Shown here piece by piece: positions 25,601-40,600 of a stretch of 64,000 nt of DNA. The translations under genes were made by a program, and so were the position numbers. The number at the start of each line of letters is the position of its first letter. Position 1 is the stretch's first letter. Origin of the DNA: Romanomermis culicivorax (taxonomy: Eukaryota > Nematoda > Enoplea > Mermithida > Mermithidae). The notes beneath the pieces were generated by a model that worked only from the letters and a program-made list of their open reading frames with translations, was not told where the DNA came from and made no database searches. The stretch lies in contig CAWUHX010000118.1 in NCBI GenBank assembly GCA_963922205.1, forward strand, positions 682,001 to 746,000. Direction: 5' to 3'.

Positions 25601-28600
25601 ACGAAATTACTGTAGAAATCTACAGTAAACCACAAAAGGTAAACATTGACCATTTCAGGATCAAGAAATCCTCCTGCTGAAGTTAAAATTGATTTTTTAG
25701 ACTTTATGTCTGACGTCAGCAAGACAGAATCCTCAATAGTGTAAACTGAAACGAAATTACTGTAGAAATCTACAGTAAACCACAAAAGATAAAAATTGAA
25801 GATTTCAGGTACAAAAAATCCTCCTGCTGAAGTTCAGAATGATTTTCTGGATTTTATGTCTGGCGTCAGCACGACAAAATCGACAATAGTATAAATTGAA
25901 ACAAAATTAGTGTAGAAATCTACAGTAAACCACAGAAAGTAATCATTAGAGATTTCAGGATCGAAAAATCTTCCTGCTGAAGTTCAGAATGATTTTTTGG
26001 ATTTTATGTCTGACGTCAGCAAGACATGAGCCTTAGTAGTGTAAACTGAAACGAAATTACTGTAGAAATCTACAGTAAGAAATTAAAACTGAAAAATACC
26101 AGTTCTCTTGCTGAACTTCAGAATAATATTTTGAATTTTATGTTTGACGTCAGCAACACTGCTCAAATGGTGTAAACTAGAATAGAGTTACTGTAGAAAA
26201 AACGAATACTTGTAGAAATCTACAGTAAGAAATTAAAAGTAAAAAAAGTTCAGTTCTCTGGCCGAAATTTACATTGATCTTTTAGATCTTATATCTGACG
26301 TCAGAAACACAAAAGTCCGAATGGTGTAAAGTAGAAATGAGTTACTGTACAAATCTACAGTAAATAATTAAAAATACAAAATTTGATTAATCTTGCTTAA
26401 ATTTGGAATAATGTTTCAGATTCCATGTCTGACGTCAGCAACACATGATCTTAAATGATGTAAACTAAAATGGAGTTGATGTATAACTTTACACTAAACA
26501 ATCGGTATAAAGGAAAAAATTCATTTTTTTCTACAGTAAACGAGGAAAATTATAAGTAGAAAAATTTTTGGTATTAAAATTCGAATTTTGAAATTTTAAA
26601 TTGAGGAAATTTTACAGTAAACCGAAAAAAAATTTGGAAATTAACATTTTTTTGTAAACGAAAAAAAAGCGGCATCTGACGTCAGCAAGAAACATTTTTC
26701 AGAAATTACCGTCAACTTCGACCATTTCCATTTTTTGAGCAGCGTTAAAGGCGACGCATCGTTCGTATATTTTATCGAAACACACTTTACAAATTTGTGG
26801 CTAAAAATAGAAACGTTGGTGTAAAGTGGAGTGTAAAGTAGGCTGAATTTCGCTTTACACTAGAAGCTATCCAACGTTGCAGCAATGTTAAAACGTCGGT
26901 CATTCTCAATTGCAGTGTAAAGCCCATTTCCCATTCCATTTCGTATTCTTGGTGTTCGCCCGTTTTACGTACCATTTCGTTCATGTACTGTTGTAAAGTA
27001 GAATACAAAATTGCACTTTACACTAAAAATCCACTTTACACAAAAAGTGTAAAATGTGATTTTTTTCGGAAATATTCTTACCTGCATTTTACACAATAAA
27101 TCGAGAAATTTTTCGAAACCGGTCAAGAAACTTTGTTTCATATTTTCGGACCAATCGTCCGGTTTTTCCGGGACGAAAGTCAATAAATATCTGCAATGAG
27201 CAAAATTTAAAGTAGTTTATGATAAAATTTCAACATGAGAAAATTTTTTTTCCAAAAAAATTTTCAAAATTAAATTTTTTTTTAAATTCAGAAATTCGAA
27301 ATTTACACAAATTTTAAAAATCTCGTTCAGAATTTACTTCAGAATAAAGAATTTTGTTAAAAATCATAAAATTTGTTCGAAATTCATTTTTTCCTATTAA
27401 ATTTTTAGAATTCATAAATTTATAGGATTCTAAAAATTTTAAAATCCAGAAAACTTCTAAATTCATAAATTCATAAATTTTGCTCGAACTCTGTTTGTAA
27501 AGTCAGAATATTCTGCTTGAAGATCAGAAGTTTGTCAAAAAATTCTAGATTTTTCTCGTAAATTCTCAGAATTCATCAATTTTAATAAATTCAAAATTTA
27601 CAGAAAAATTTTATAAATCTTTTTCAGAAGTCAGAATATTTTGTTAAAAAATCAAAAATTTGTTAAAATTTCATATTTTTTGGGAAATTTTCTGAATTTT
27701 TAAAATCCTTAAAATTCAGGAATTTTGTTAAAAATTTAGAGCTTAGTCCAAAATTCAAATTTTTTCCGAAAATGTAGAATCCAGAAAGTTCAGAAAGTTT
27801 GTTCAAAATTTGTTTGTAAATTCAGAATTTTAGTTGAAAATTCAGAAATTTGTTGGAAATTCAAATTTCTAAATTAAATTTCAAGAATTTATCAATTTTC
27901 AAAATTCGAATTTCGACAAAAATTTCGCAAATCTTGCTCAGAATTTGTTTCGGAACTCAGAATTCGGTCCAGACTGTAGAATGTTTCGTTAAAACAAATG
28001 ATAAATTTTTTTAAGATCAAATTTTTTCCAAAAATTTACTAAATTTAGAAAATTTCTTGAACTCAGAAAATCTTCTAAATTCAGGAAATTTTCAAAATTC
28101 GGAGATTCGAAATTTCGATAGAAATTCAAAAAATCTCGTTCAGGACATGGTTCAGAATTTCAAAAATTTTGCTAAAAAATCAGAATTTTTTCAAAATTCT
28201 CATTTCTTGGGAAATTTTGAGAATTCTGAGAATTTCCAAAATTTGGAAACTTTTGGAAACAAAGAAATTTTGCATAAAATTTGTTTTTAAATTCAGAATT
28301 TTTTGTTAAAAATTCAAGTTTGTTCAAAAATTCGAATTTTTTCTGGGAATGCTCAGAATTCATCAATTTTTAGAATTCGTAAAATTTTTAAAATTAAGAA
28401 ATCTAAAATTTTGATGAAAATTTCAGGAATCTTGATGAAAAATTTGTTTCAGAATCCAGAATTTGGTACAGAATTCTGAATTTTGTTCGAAATTCAGAAA
28501 TCTGGTACAGAATTCAGAAATTTTGTACATAATTCAGATTTTTGTCCAGAAAGAAAGTTTTTACAGAATTCAGAATTCAAAAATTTTTCACAGGATACAG

Positions 28601-31600
28601 AATTTTTTCAGAATTAACAACTTTGCTCAGAATTCATAAACTTTGCTCAGAATTCATAAACTTTGATCAGAATTCAGAAACTTTGATCAGAATTCATAAA
28701 TCTCTAGTAAAATTCAGAATTCAGAAATTTTTTACAGAATTAAAAAATTTTGTACAGAATTTATAATTTTTTCAGAATCAATAATTTTGTGAGAATTTAA
28801 AATTTTCTTTAGAATTTAGAACTTTGTTCAGAATTCAGGAATTCTGTGCATAATTCAGAATTTTGTTCAGAATTCAGAAATTTGGTATAGAATTCAAAAT
28901 TTTTTCAGAATTTAGTAATTTGATACAGAATCTAGAAACAGTGAACGAAATTTAGAAATCACCAACATTCAGAATTCAGAAATTTTTCAAAGAATTCGGG
29001 AATTTTGTTCAGAATTTAGATTTTTGTTCACAGTCCAAAAATTCTGCACATCATTCAGAGTTTTGTTCAGAATTCAAAAATTTGGTACCTACAGAATTCA
29101 GAAATTTTTGACGGAAATCATGATTTTTTCAGAATTGAGAACTTTGTTCAGAATTCAGAACTTTTGTACAGAATCCAGAATTTTGTTCAGGATTCAGCAA
29201 TTATGAGCAAAATTCTAAGTTTTGTACTGAATTGTGAATTTTTTCCAGAATTTAGAACTTAGTTCAGAATACAGAACTTTTGTACACAACGTAGAATTTA
29301 ATTCAGAATACAGAAATTGGACACAGAATTCAGAATTTTGAAATTTTCATAGAATTCTTCAGAATTAAAACCTTTGTTCAGAATTCAAAAGTTTTGTGCA
29401 GAATCGAGAATTCTGTTCAAAATTTAGAAATTTTTTACAGAATTCCGAATTTAATTTAGAATTTGGAAATTTGTTCCGAATTCACAAATTCTATAAACAA
29501 TTCACAAATATGGTACAGAATTCAGAAATATTTTAGAGAACTCAAAATTCTGTCCAGAATTCAGAAATTCTTAGAAAAATTCAGAATTCAGAAATTTTTT
29601 ATATATTTTAGAATTCTTTTTGGAATTTAGAATTTTGTTCACGAGATACAGAAAAACATAAACCTACAGTAACGAAAATTACTTCAAATCAGTAAAACAA
29701 TGCAAAACTCGTCGAAAAGGCAAATAACGATCCGGTGCCGGAAAATCGAATTTACCATTTTGACAACATTTATCGCCTTCTTTAGATATGCATTCTAAAA
29801 TCGAATAAACGGCGTTCTCTTCGCTAATTAGAATTTTCGCCTGTTAATTACACAAAAAGTAATTAATTAATTAATTAATTGATTAATTAAAAATTTGAAT
29901 TTTATTAAAAATTATTTACTATCGTCGGTACTGTAAAAAGTTGAACCGTCAAGGAAATAATGCTTATTGAATGTTCGTGGTCGTCTTTGGCGAAATGTGA
30001 CGCTAGAATACCGTAATTCTGTGAAAAAAAAACAAAATTTCTATGAGGCATAAAGAAAAGTCGAAAATTTGAATAATTTCCATGAGCTCATACAAATTTT
30101 CATGAAATTTGAGAGCCGAAAATTTGCATAATTTTCATGAGCTTGATGTAAACTAATTTGCATGAAACTTGAGCAAGAGTAAAAAATTTGCATAATTTCC
30201 ATGAGCTGAATGTAAACAAATTTGCACAAAGCATGAGCAAGTGTCGAAAATTTGAATAACATCCATGAACTCAATGTAAACAAATTTGCATGAAATATAA
30301 GCAAGAATCGGAAGTTTGTACACTTTCCATGAGCTCAATGTAGAAAAATTTGCATAAAACATGAGCAAAAACCGAAAATTTGAACAATTTCCATGAGCTC
30401 AATGTAAACAAACTTCCAGGAAGCATGAGCAAGTGTCGAAAATTTGAATAAATTTCATGAGCTCAATGTAAACCAATTTGCATGAAACATGAGCTAGAGT
30501 CGAAATATTGCATAATTTCCATGAGCTGAATGTAAACAAATTTGCATGAAACCTGAGCAAAAGTCAAAAATTTGTATAATTTTGCATCAAACATGAGCAC
30601 GTGTCAAAAATTTCAATAATTTCCATGAGTTCAATGTAAATAAATTTCCATGAAACATGACCTAGAGTCGAAAATTTGCATAAATTTCCATGAGCTCAAT
30701 GTAATCAAATTTGTGTGAAGCATGAGCAAAAGTCAAAAATTTGAATAATTTCCATGAGCTCAATGTAAGCAATTTCGAATAAAACCTGAGCAAACGTCGA
30801 AAATTTGCATAATTTCGCATGAAACATGAGCAAGTGTCAAAAATTTTAATAATTTCCATGAGCTCAATGTAAACAAACTTCCATGGCAAATAAAATAAAG
30901 TCTATAATTTGCATAATTTCCATGAGCTCAATGTAATCAAATTTGTATGAAGCATGAGCAAAAGTCGAAAATTTGCATAATTTTGCATAAAACATGAGCA
31001 AATGTCAAAAATTTCAATGATTTACATGAGCTCAATGTAAACAAATTTCCATGAGACATAAAGAAAAGTCTATAATTTGCGTAATTTCCATGAGCTCAAT
31101 GTAATCAAATTTGTATGAAGCATGAGCAAAAGTCAAAATTTTGAATAATTCTAATGACCTCAATGTAAACAAATTTGCATGAAACCTGAGCAAAAGTCAA
31201 AAATTTGTATAATTTTGCATGAAACATGAGCACGTGTCAAAAATTTGAATGTTTTACATTAGCTCAATGTTAAAAAAATTTTCATGGAACATGAACCAGA
31301 GTCGAAAATTTGCATAATTTCCATGAGCTCAATGTAAGCAATTTCGAATAAAACTTGAGCAAAAGTCAAAAATTCGCATAATTTTGCATAAAACATGAAC
31401 AAGTGTCAAAAATTCGAATGATCATGAGCTCAATGTAAACAAATTTCCATGAGACATGAAGAAAAGTCTATAATTTGCATAATTTCCATGAGCTCAATGT
31501 GAGCAAATTTGCATGAAACATGATCCAGAGTCGAAAATTTGCATAATTTACATGAGCTCAATGTAAACAAATTTCCATGAGACATAAAGAAAAGTCTATA

Positions 31601-34600
31601 ATTTGCATAATTTCCATGAGCTCAATGTAAACAAATTTCCATGAAACATGACCCGGAGTCGAAAATTTGCATAATTTCCATGAGCTTAATGTAAGCAATT
31701 TCGAATCAAACCTGAGAAAAAGTCAAAAATTTGTATAATTTTGCATGAAACATGAGCAAGTGTCAAAAATTTGAATGATTTACATGAGCTGAATGTAAAC
31801 AAATTTCCATGAAACATGACCCAAAGTCGAAAATTTGCATAATTTCCATGAGCTCAATGTAAGCAATTTCGAATAAAACCTGAGCAAAAGTCAAAAATTT
31901 GCATAATTTCGCATGAAACATGAGCACGTGTCAAAAATTTGAATGATTTACATGAGCTCAATGTAAACAAATTTCCATGAAACATGACCCAAAGTCGAAA
32001 ATTTGCATAATTTCCATGAGCTCAATGTAAGCAATTTCGAATAAAACCTGAGCAAAAGTCAAAAATTTGCATAATTTCGCATGAAACATGAGCACGTGTC
32101 AAAAATTTGAATGATTTACATGAGCTCAATGTAATCAAATTTGTGTGAAGCATGAGCAAAAGTCAAAAATTTGAATAACTTCCATGAGCTCAATGTAAGC
32201 AATTTCGAATAAAACCTGAGCAAAAGTCAAAAATTTGCATAATTTCGCATGAAACATGAGCAAGTGTCAAAACTTTCAATAAATTCCATGAGCTCAATGT
32301 AAACAAACTTCCATGGGAAATAAAGAAAAGTCTATAATTTGCATAGTTTCCATGAGCTCAATGTCATCAAATTTGTATGAAGCATGGGCAAAAGTCAAAA
32401 ATTTGTATAATTTTGCATGAAACATGAGCACGTGTCAAAAATTTTAATGATTTACATGAGCTGAATGTAAACAAATTTCCATGAAACATGACCCAGAGTC
32501 GAAAATTTGCATAAATTTCCATGAGCTCAATGTAAGCGATTTCGAATAAAACTTGAGCAAAAGTCAAAAATTTGTATAATTTTGCATGAAACATCAGCAA
32601 GTGTCAAAAATTTGAATTATTTACATGAGCTCAATGTAAACAAACTTCCAGGAAGCATGAACAAGTGTCGGAAATTTGAATAACTTCCATGAGCTTAATG
32701 TAAACAAATTTGCATGAAACATGAGCTAGAGTCGAAATATTACATAATTTCCATGAGCTGAATGTAAACAAATTTGCATAATTTTGCATGGAACATGAGC
32801 CAATTCGAAAATTTCCATGATTCCCATGAGCTAAATCTCAACAAATTCGCATGAAACATGAACAAGAGTCCAAAAATTGCATAGTTTTGCATGAAACATG
32901 AGCAAGTGTCAAAAATTTCAATGATTTACATGAGCTCAATGTAAACAAATTTCCATGAGACATAAAGAAAAGTCTATAATTTGCATAATTTCCATGAGCT
33001 CAATGTAAACAAATTTCCATGAAACATGACCCGGAGTCGAAAATTTGCATAATTTCCATGAGCTTAATGTAAGCAATTTCGAATAAAACCTGAGCAAAAG
33101 TCAAAAATTTGCATAATTTCGCATGAAACATGAGCAAGTGTCAAAAATTTGAATGATTTACATGAGCTCAATGTAAACAAATTTCCATGAGACATAAAGA
33201 AAAGTCTATAATTTGCATAATTTCCATGACCTCAATGTAAACAAATTTGCATGAAACCTGAGCAAAAGTCAAAAATTTGCATAATTTACGTGAGCTAAGT
33301 TTAAACAAATTTGCATAAAACCTCAGAAAGAGTCAAAAATTTGCATAATTCTGCATGCTACCAGAGTCGAAAACTTGAACAATTTTCATGAGCCCAATGT
33401 AAAAAATTTGCACGGAACATGAGTAAAAGTCGGAAATTTGCATAATTTCCATGAGCCCAATGCGAAAAAATAAAAAAATTTCATTAAATCTACGTAAATA
33501 AATTAAAAATAATAGATAATGTGAATTTCAAATTTTTATTTTATATTTTTTCAATTTCAATTTTTGTTATAAATTTTTAATTTTCAAGATTTCTTTTTTT
33601 TTCCAACTTTTAGCTCAAATTTGTATTTTTTACAATTCGATTGAATTTTCAATTTTTTTATTTCTATTTCTTTAAATTTTTTTTTTAATTTATAAAATTT
33701 TCAAATCAAATTTAGATCGAATCTTGAATTTTTCAAGAAATTTAATAGCAGATAAAGACCAATAAAATTCGATAAAATAAAATATCGGCAGAAATTCAAA
33801 TTTAAGAAATATGCAATTTTTTTTGTGTGTAATTTTTTTCACATTAAAATTTAAAAAAGTGAAAATAATTTTAAAACAATTTAAAAATTCACCCTCATAA
33901 AAATTCGGGCGAATTTCTTTTTCGTTTCGAAATCCAGCAAAACCGTACCCAAAATAAATTGATGAATGGCCGTTCTGGCGCCTGCAAAAAATATAAAAAA
34001 AAAATTTCACAGAATTAAAAATTCAAAAATTTGAATAAAATATTTGATTTAAATTGCACAAATTTTCGATGTACAAAAAATCCAAATTTTACAAAATTTT
34101 CAAAGGAAAAAAAATTAACTGGGTACGAAATTTCAAAGGAAAAATCCAAATTTAGGAACTTTCTGAGGAAAAATTTCAAATTTTAGAAAAGTTTGAAGAA
34201 AAATTTAAAAATAATATTTGAAATTGTGCCAAAATTTTGAGCCAGAAATTTAAACTACAAAATTTTTATGAGAAATTCAACTCAAACTGTCGGAAATTTC
34301 GAAGTAGAAATTCAAATTTTAGGAAATCTTGAATAAAAAATTTCAATGTTGGAAAGAAAATTTTAAAAAAAAAATTTGAAATTTGAAAATTTTCAAGGCA
34401 AGAATTTAAATTGTAAAAAATTGTGAGGAGAAAATTCAAATTTCACAAAGGCTTCAAAGGAAAATTACGGAATTTCAAAGGAAAATTCAAATTTTTGGGG
34501 TTTTTTTAGAGCCAATATATTTCAAATTCTACAAAACTTTGAAAAAAACATTCAAATTTTACAAAACTTCGAAAGAAAAAATTCAAATTACATGAAATTT

Positions 34601-37600
34601 CAATAGGAAAATCTCAAATTTTACATAATGTTTTGAAAAAAATTAGAACAGCACGAAATTCCTAAGGAAAAAATCAAAATCTTAAGAAATTTTAAAAGAA
34701 AAAATTCAAAGGTGTACAAAATCTCAAAGGGAAAATTCAAATTTTGCATAACTCCGAAAGCGAAAATTTAGATTTTTATAAAACTTGGAACGTAAAAAAT
34801 CAAAAATTTAGAAGAAAATAATTCAAATTTCACAAAGAATCAAAATGGAAATTGGCGTTTTACAAACTGTTAATGAGGGAAAATTCAAGTTTTACCAAAT
34901 TTCGCAGGAAAATTCACGTTTTACAATATTTTAGAATAGGAAAAAAACAAATTCTATAAAATTCTGAAGAAAAAAGGGGAAAATTGAAATTTTAAAAAAT
35001 TTCCAGCTTACAGGTTTAGATTTTCCATAAAATTATTCAAATTTTATAAAATTTTAAGGGGAAAAATTCAAATTCATTAAAATTTTGGCGAAAAAAATCG
35101 AAATTCTGCAAAATTTTCAAACAAAATTATTCAAATTTCAATTTTTTTCACCTAAATTTTATTGAAAAAAATTTGCTCACTTTTCCACAATGTTGAATCT
35201 TTAGCCAAACAGAATTCGACTAAAGACAAATTTTCGCCATTTTCGATGAAAAATTCGTTTAAAATTTGTAAAATTGGGCCTTGAAAAATGCAAAAATTAT
35301 AATAAATGAACACAAAATTCTAAAAAACAAATTCCACCAAAATTTTGGCCCAATTTGACCAACCAGGATAACAATTTTATGGCGCATTGTTGATGGGAAA
35401 TTAAACAAGAACTCATCGATTCGACTTTCAACGCCGCTTTCGTGCCTTGTATAGTGGATAAAGTCTGAAAAATTTTTTAAAAATCATTTAAATTCAAATT
35501 AAATAAAAAAATTTGATAATTTAATAAATTTGTCAAAAATTTTTGATGAAAAAATTTTAATTTTCCAATTATTTTCCATTATAATTTAACTGAATTTGTT
35601 ATTTTTGTGATGATAAACTTTCTATTTTCTCAATTTTTGTATTTTCTCTATTTTAGATTTTCTATTTTTGTTTTTTATTTTTCGATTTTTTCTATTTGCT
35701 ATTTTTTTAATTTTTTGAAACTTCGAGAAAATTTTTATTTTCGATAATAATCAGATAAAAGGCTGGATTAAATTTTCATTTATAATAATTTTCAGACCCC
35801 AAATAGATGGTCAAATTTTTAATTTTGATCGATTTTAAGATCAAAAGATCAGTATCAATAATTTAGACTTTTTAGATCTGTATCAAAAATTTAGATTTTG
35901 AATGATTTCCACTTCGAGAAAAAAATTGAATTTTGATCCGAGATGACTTTCAGATCAAAAACTGGATTAAATTTTGATTTCGGATAATTTTCAGATTAAA
36001 ACTGGATCAAATTATGGTTTTGTATGATTTTCGAATAAAAAAATGATTAAATTTCGATTATGGAACATTTTTGGATCAAAAACTGCATACGATTTTTAAT
36101 TGTCGATCACTTACGTATCAAAAACTGGATCAAATTTTGATTTTCAATGATTTTCGGATCAAAAACTGAATCAAATTTGGTTTAGGATTTTTTACAGATA
36201 AAAAATTGATAAAATTTAGATTTTGGATAATTTTGACATCGAAAACTGGATTGAATTTTCATCTTGGAAGATTTTGTTAAAAAATTGATAAAATTTTGAT
36301 TTTGGCCAAATTTCAGATCAAAAACTGCATCAAGTTTTGATTTCGAGAGATTTTGAAATAAAAAAATGCGTCAAATTTCGATTTTTAGATCATGTTCAGA
36401 TTGAAAAATGGATCAAAAAGTATCAAAAATAAAATTTCAATTAAAACAATTGTTAAAAAAATGCCATTTTTACCCCTATGAAGAAAATAGGAGAAAAAAC
36501 ATTTTTTTATTTTTCAAGTGTCAAAAATGACGGGCTTTTGAAATTTTACGCGTTTTAAGATTTGGTGCAAATTAATTTTCGACTTATAAATGTCAGAAAT
36601 GATGAAATTTGAACTTTTCAAATTTTAAAAAATGATTAAATTTTGATTTTTGACATGTCAAAAATAATCAAATTTTGACAATCGATATGTCAGAAAGGAA
36701 AATTTCGATTTTTGACTGACAAAAAATCAAATTTTGAATTTTTGAAATGTCGAAAATTAATAATTTTTTTTTAAATTTGGCATGTTCTCAGAAGTAATCA
36801 AAATCAAATTTTGATTTTTGATAAGTGAAAAATTATGGAATTTTAAACTATTGACATGTCAAAACTGATTAAATTTCGATTTTTCGCTGTCAACCAAATC
36901 AAATTTAGATTTTGATAAGTCGAAAATGATGATTTTTTAAAAATTCGGCTTGTTCTCAGATCTAATCAAAATCAAATTTTTATTTTCCACACGTCAAAGA
37001 AGTGAGTTTTTAAAATTTGACGAGTTCTCACAAATGATCCAAATCAAATTTTGATTTTTGAATGGTCAAAAATGATCAAATTTTGAATTTTTACATGTCA
37101 AAAATGATGAATTTTTGAAATTTGACGTGTCGTTTGATTTGATAAAGAACAAATTTTTACTTTTGATAAGTCAAAAAAGATCAAATTTTGATTCTTGACG
37201 TCTGAGAAAAATCGAATTTAGAATTCTGACATGCTGTGAGATGCGATCAAAATAAAATTTTGATTTTGGATTTTCTTCAGACAAAAAACAGGATAAAATT
37301 TTGATTTTGGAAGATTTTTAGTTGAAAAATTGATAAAATTTTGATTTTGGACGAATTTCAGATCAAAAAATGCATCAAGATTTGATTTCGGGTTACTTCG
37401 AAATTGGAAAATGGATCAAATTTAGATTTTTGATGATTTTCGGATCTGAAACTTGATAAAATTTTGATTTTTTATGATTTTCAGGTTAGAAAAACTAATA
37501 TAATTTTAATTTTTGATTTAGGATTTTTTTAGATAAAGAGTTGAATACAATTTTGATTTTGAAGGATTTTGACATCAAAAACTGCATCAAATTTTCATTT

Positions 37601-40600
37601 CGGAAGATTTTTAATTAAAAAATGGATCAAATTTTGATTTTTGATGATTTTCAGGTTGAAAAAACTGATAAAATTTGGATTTTTGATGATTTTCGGATCA
37701 AAAACTGGATCAAACTTTGATTTATGATGATTTTCAGGTTGAAAAAACTGATAAAAGTTTGATTTTTGATAATTTTCGGATCGAAAAGATCAAATTTTTA
37801 TTCATGACATGTCGGAAAAGATCAAATTTTCAATTTAGACATGTTGTGAGTGAGATGTGATCAAATTCAAATTTTAATTTTTGAAATTTTCAAAATTTTA
37901 AATTTTTGATTTTTTAAAAATTTTTTTCAAAAATGCAAATTTTACTGCTATAGAATCGCGAATTTGTTCGCAATCGTCGTTTTCGCCCGATCTAACCGTC
38001 GTACGACCTTCGCGATCGACGACGCTGGCCAAAAAGGTCGCTTTGTCTTCGGCGACATTCAACGATCGGCACAGAGTGGCTATGACGTCGTCGTAGCTGT
38101 GCGATTCGTCATTGAATAATATAGTTTGATAAGGCGGGCCGACGATTCTGATAATGAAAAAAATAATTTAATGAAATTAATTTAATTTTATTTTAATTTA
38201 ATTAATTAATTTAATTTATTAATTTAATTTATTAATTTATTTAATTCAATGAATTTATTTAATTTAATTAATTTAATTCAATTAATAATCTAATTTAGTT
38301 GATTTATTCAAATTAATTTGATTGAATTAATATTATTTTATAACTTTTATCAAATTAATTTCTTTTCTGTGAAAAATTTGTATATAAAACTTGAACTTTC
38401 ACCGATGGAAATTCTATCCAAAATTCAAAATGCAATGCAATTTTGGATATGAAACTCATCGAAAACCAAATTTGGACCAGTTGTTGATTTAATACCATAA
38501 AAAAATCAGAATTCGATCAAGTTTTTAATCTGAAAATCAACTAAAATCAAACCTTGATACATTTTATAAATCTGAAAATCATCCAAAATCAAAATTTGAT
38601 GCTTCTTTTGATCTTAAAATCTTGCAAAATGAAGATTTAATCCAGTTCCTGATTTTTAAATCATCTAAAATCAAAATTCGATGAAGTCTTTTATCTGACG
38701 AAAATCCAAAATCAAATTTGATTCAGTTTTTAATCCGAAAATCGACGAAAATTAAAATTCGATCTAGTTTTTGATCTGAAAATCGTTCAAAATCAAAATA
38801 CAATCCAGTTTTTGTCCTAAATATCATCCAAATCCAAAAATTGATCCATTTTTTCATCCAAAAATCATTTGAAATCAAAACTTTATCCAATTTTTGATTA
38901 GAGAATCATCCAAAATTATCTAAAAATCATCCAAATTCAGTATTTGATCCCGTTTTTGATCCGAAAATCGACTAAAATCAAAGCTCAATCCAAACTTTAA
39001 TTAGAACGACATTAAAAATCAAGCTTTGATCCGGTTTTTAATCTCAAAATTATCCAAATTTAGAATTTAATATGTTTTTTGATCTGAAAAAAATCTAAAA
39101 TCAAATTTCGACCAATCAATCCTCTCACATGAAAATCACTCAGAAGCAAAAATTGATGCAGTTTATAACCTGAAACTCATCGAAAATCCAAATTTGAAGT
39201 ATGTTTTTGATCTCAAAATCATACAAAATCAAACTTTGATCTCAAAATCATACAAAATCAAACTTTGATCTAGTTTTTAACCTGGAAATTTTCAAAAATC
39301 GAAATCTGATGGAATTTTCGATCTTAAAATCATCCAACATCAAAATTTTATCAGCTTTTTGATCTTAAAATCATCCAAAATCAGAATTTGATCCATATTT
39401 TAATCTAAAATTCGTCGAAAATTCAAATTTAAAGTATGTTTTCAATCTCAAAATCATACAAAATCAAACTTTGATCTAGTTATTGATCTGAAAATCATAC
39501 AAAATCGAAACTCGATCCAGTTTTTGACCTGGAAATTTTTAAAAATCGAAATCTGATGGAATTTTCGATCTTAAAATCATCCAAAATCAAAATTTTATCA
39601 GCTTTTTGATCTGAAAATCATCGAAAATCCGAATTCGATCCATTTTTTAATCTAAAACTCATCGAAAATCCAAATTTAAAGTATGTTTTTAATCTCAAAA
39701 TCATGCAAAATAAAACTTTGATCTAGTTATCGATCTGAAAATCATACAAAATCGAAATTCGATCCAGCGTTTCATCTGGAAATCTTCCAAAATCGAAATC
39801 TGATCGAGTTTTCGATCTTAAAATCATCCAAAATCAGAATTTGATCCATATTTTAATCTAAAACTCATCGAAAATTCAAATTTAAAGTATGTTTTTAATC
39901 TCAAAATCATACAAAATCAAATTTTGATCTAGTTTTTGATCTGAAAATCATTCACAATCGAAATTCGATCCAGTTTTTGACCTGGAAATTTTCAAAAGTC
40001 GAAATCTGATGGAATTTTCGATCTTAAAATCATCCAAAATTGGAATTTGATCAATTTTTAATCTAAAACTCATGGAAAATCCAAATTCGAAGTATGTTTT
40101 TAATCTCAAAATCAGGCAAAATCAAATTTAGATCTAGTTTTTAATCTGAAAATCATTTAAAATCGAAACTCGATCCAGCTTTTGATCTGGAAATCTTCCA
40201 AAATCGAAATCTGATCGAGTTTTCGATCTTAAAATCATCCAAAATCAAAATTTTATCAGCTTTTTGATCTTAAAATCATCCAAAATCAGAATTTGATCCA
40301 TTTTTTAATCTAAAACTCGTCGAAAATCCAAATTTAAAGTATGTTTTTAATCTCAAAATCATGCAAAATAAAATTTCGATTTAGTTTTCAATCTGAAAAT
40401 CATTCAAAACCGAAATAAGATCCAGTTTTTGATCTGAAAATCTTTATTATAAAAATTTGGAATTCTGAGAATTTTACGAAAAAATTACACGTTTTGTGGA
40501 TTTTTGAATTTTTTCCTGCAACTCTTTGAAAAAATTCAAATTTTGAGTTTATAGATGTGTTCTCAGTGTCATTCTAATTCAACTTTTCAGAATTTCTGGA

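Noticed and set aside
26859..26861. Alternative exon 13 donor at A|GTGTAA
   Set aside because: With this donor, exon 14 would be read in a frame with a TAA after three codons. The donor two bases later keeps the frame.
30040..33470. Regular repeats with spacers that might suggest a CRISPR-like array
   Set aside because: Both repeat and spacer are degenerate copies of the same about 65-bp monomer, the host is eukaryotic, and no cas-like gene is near.
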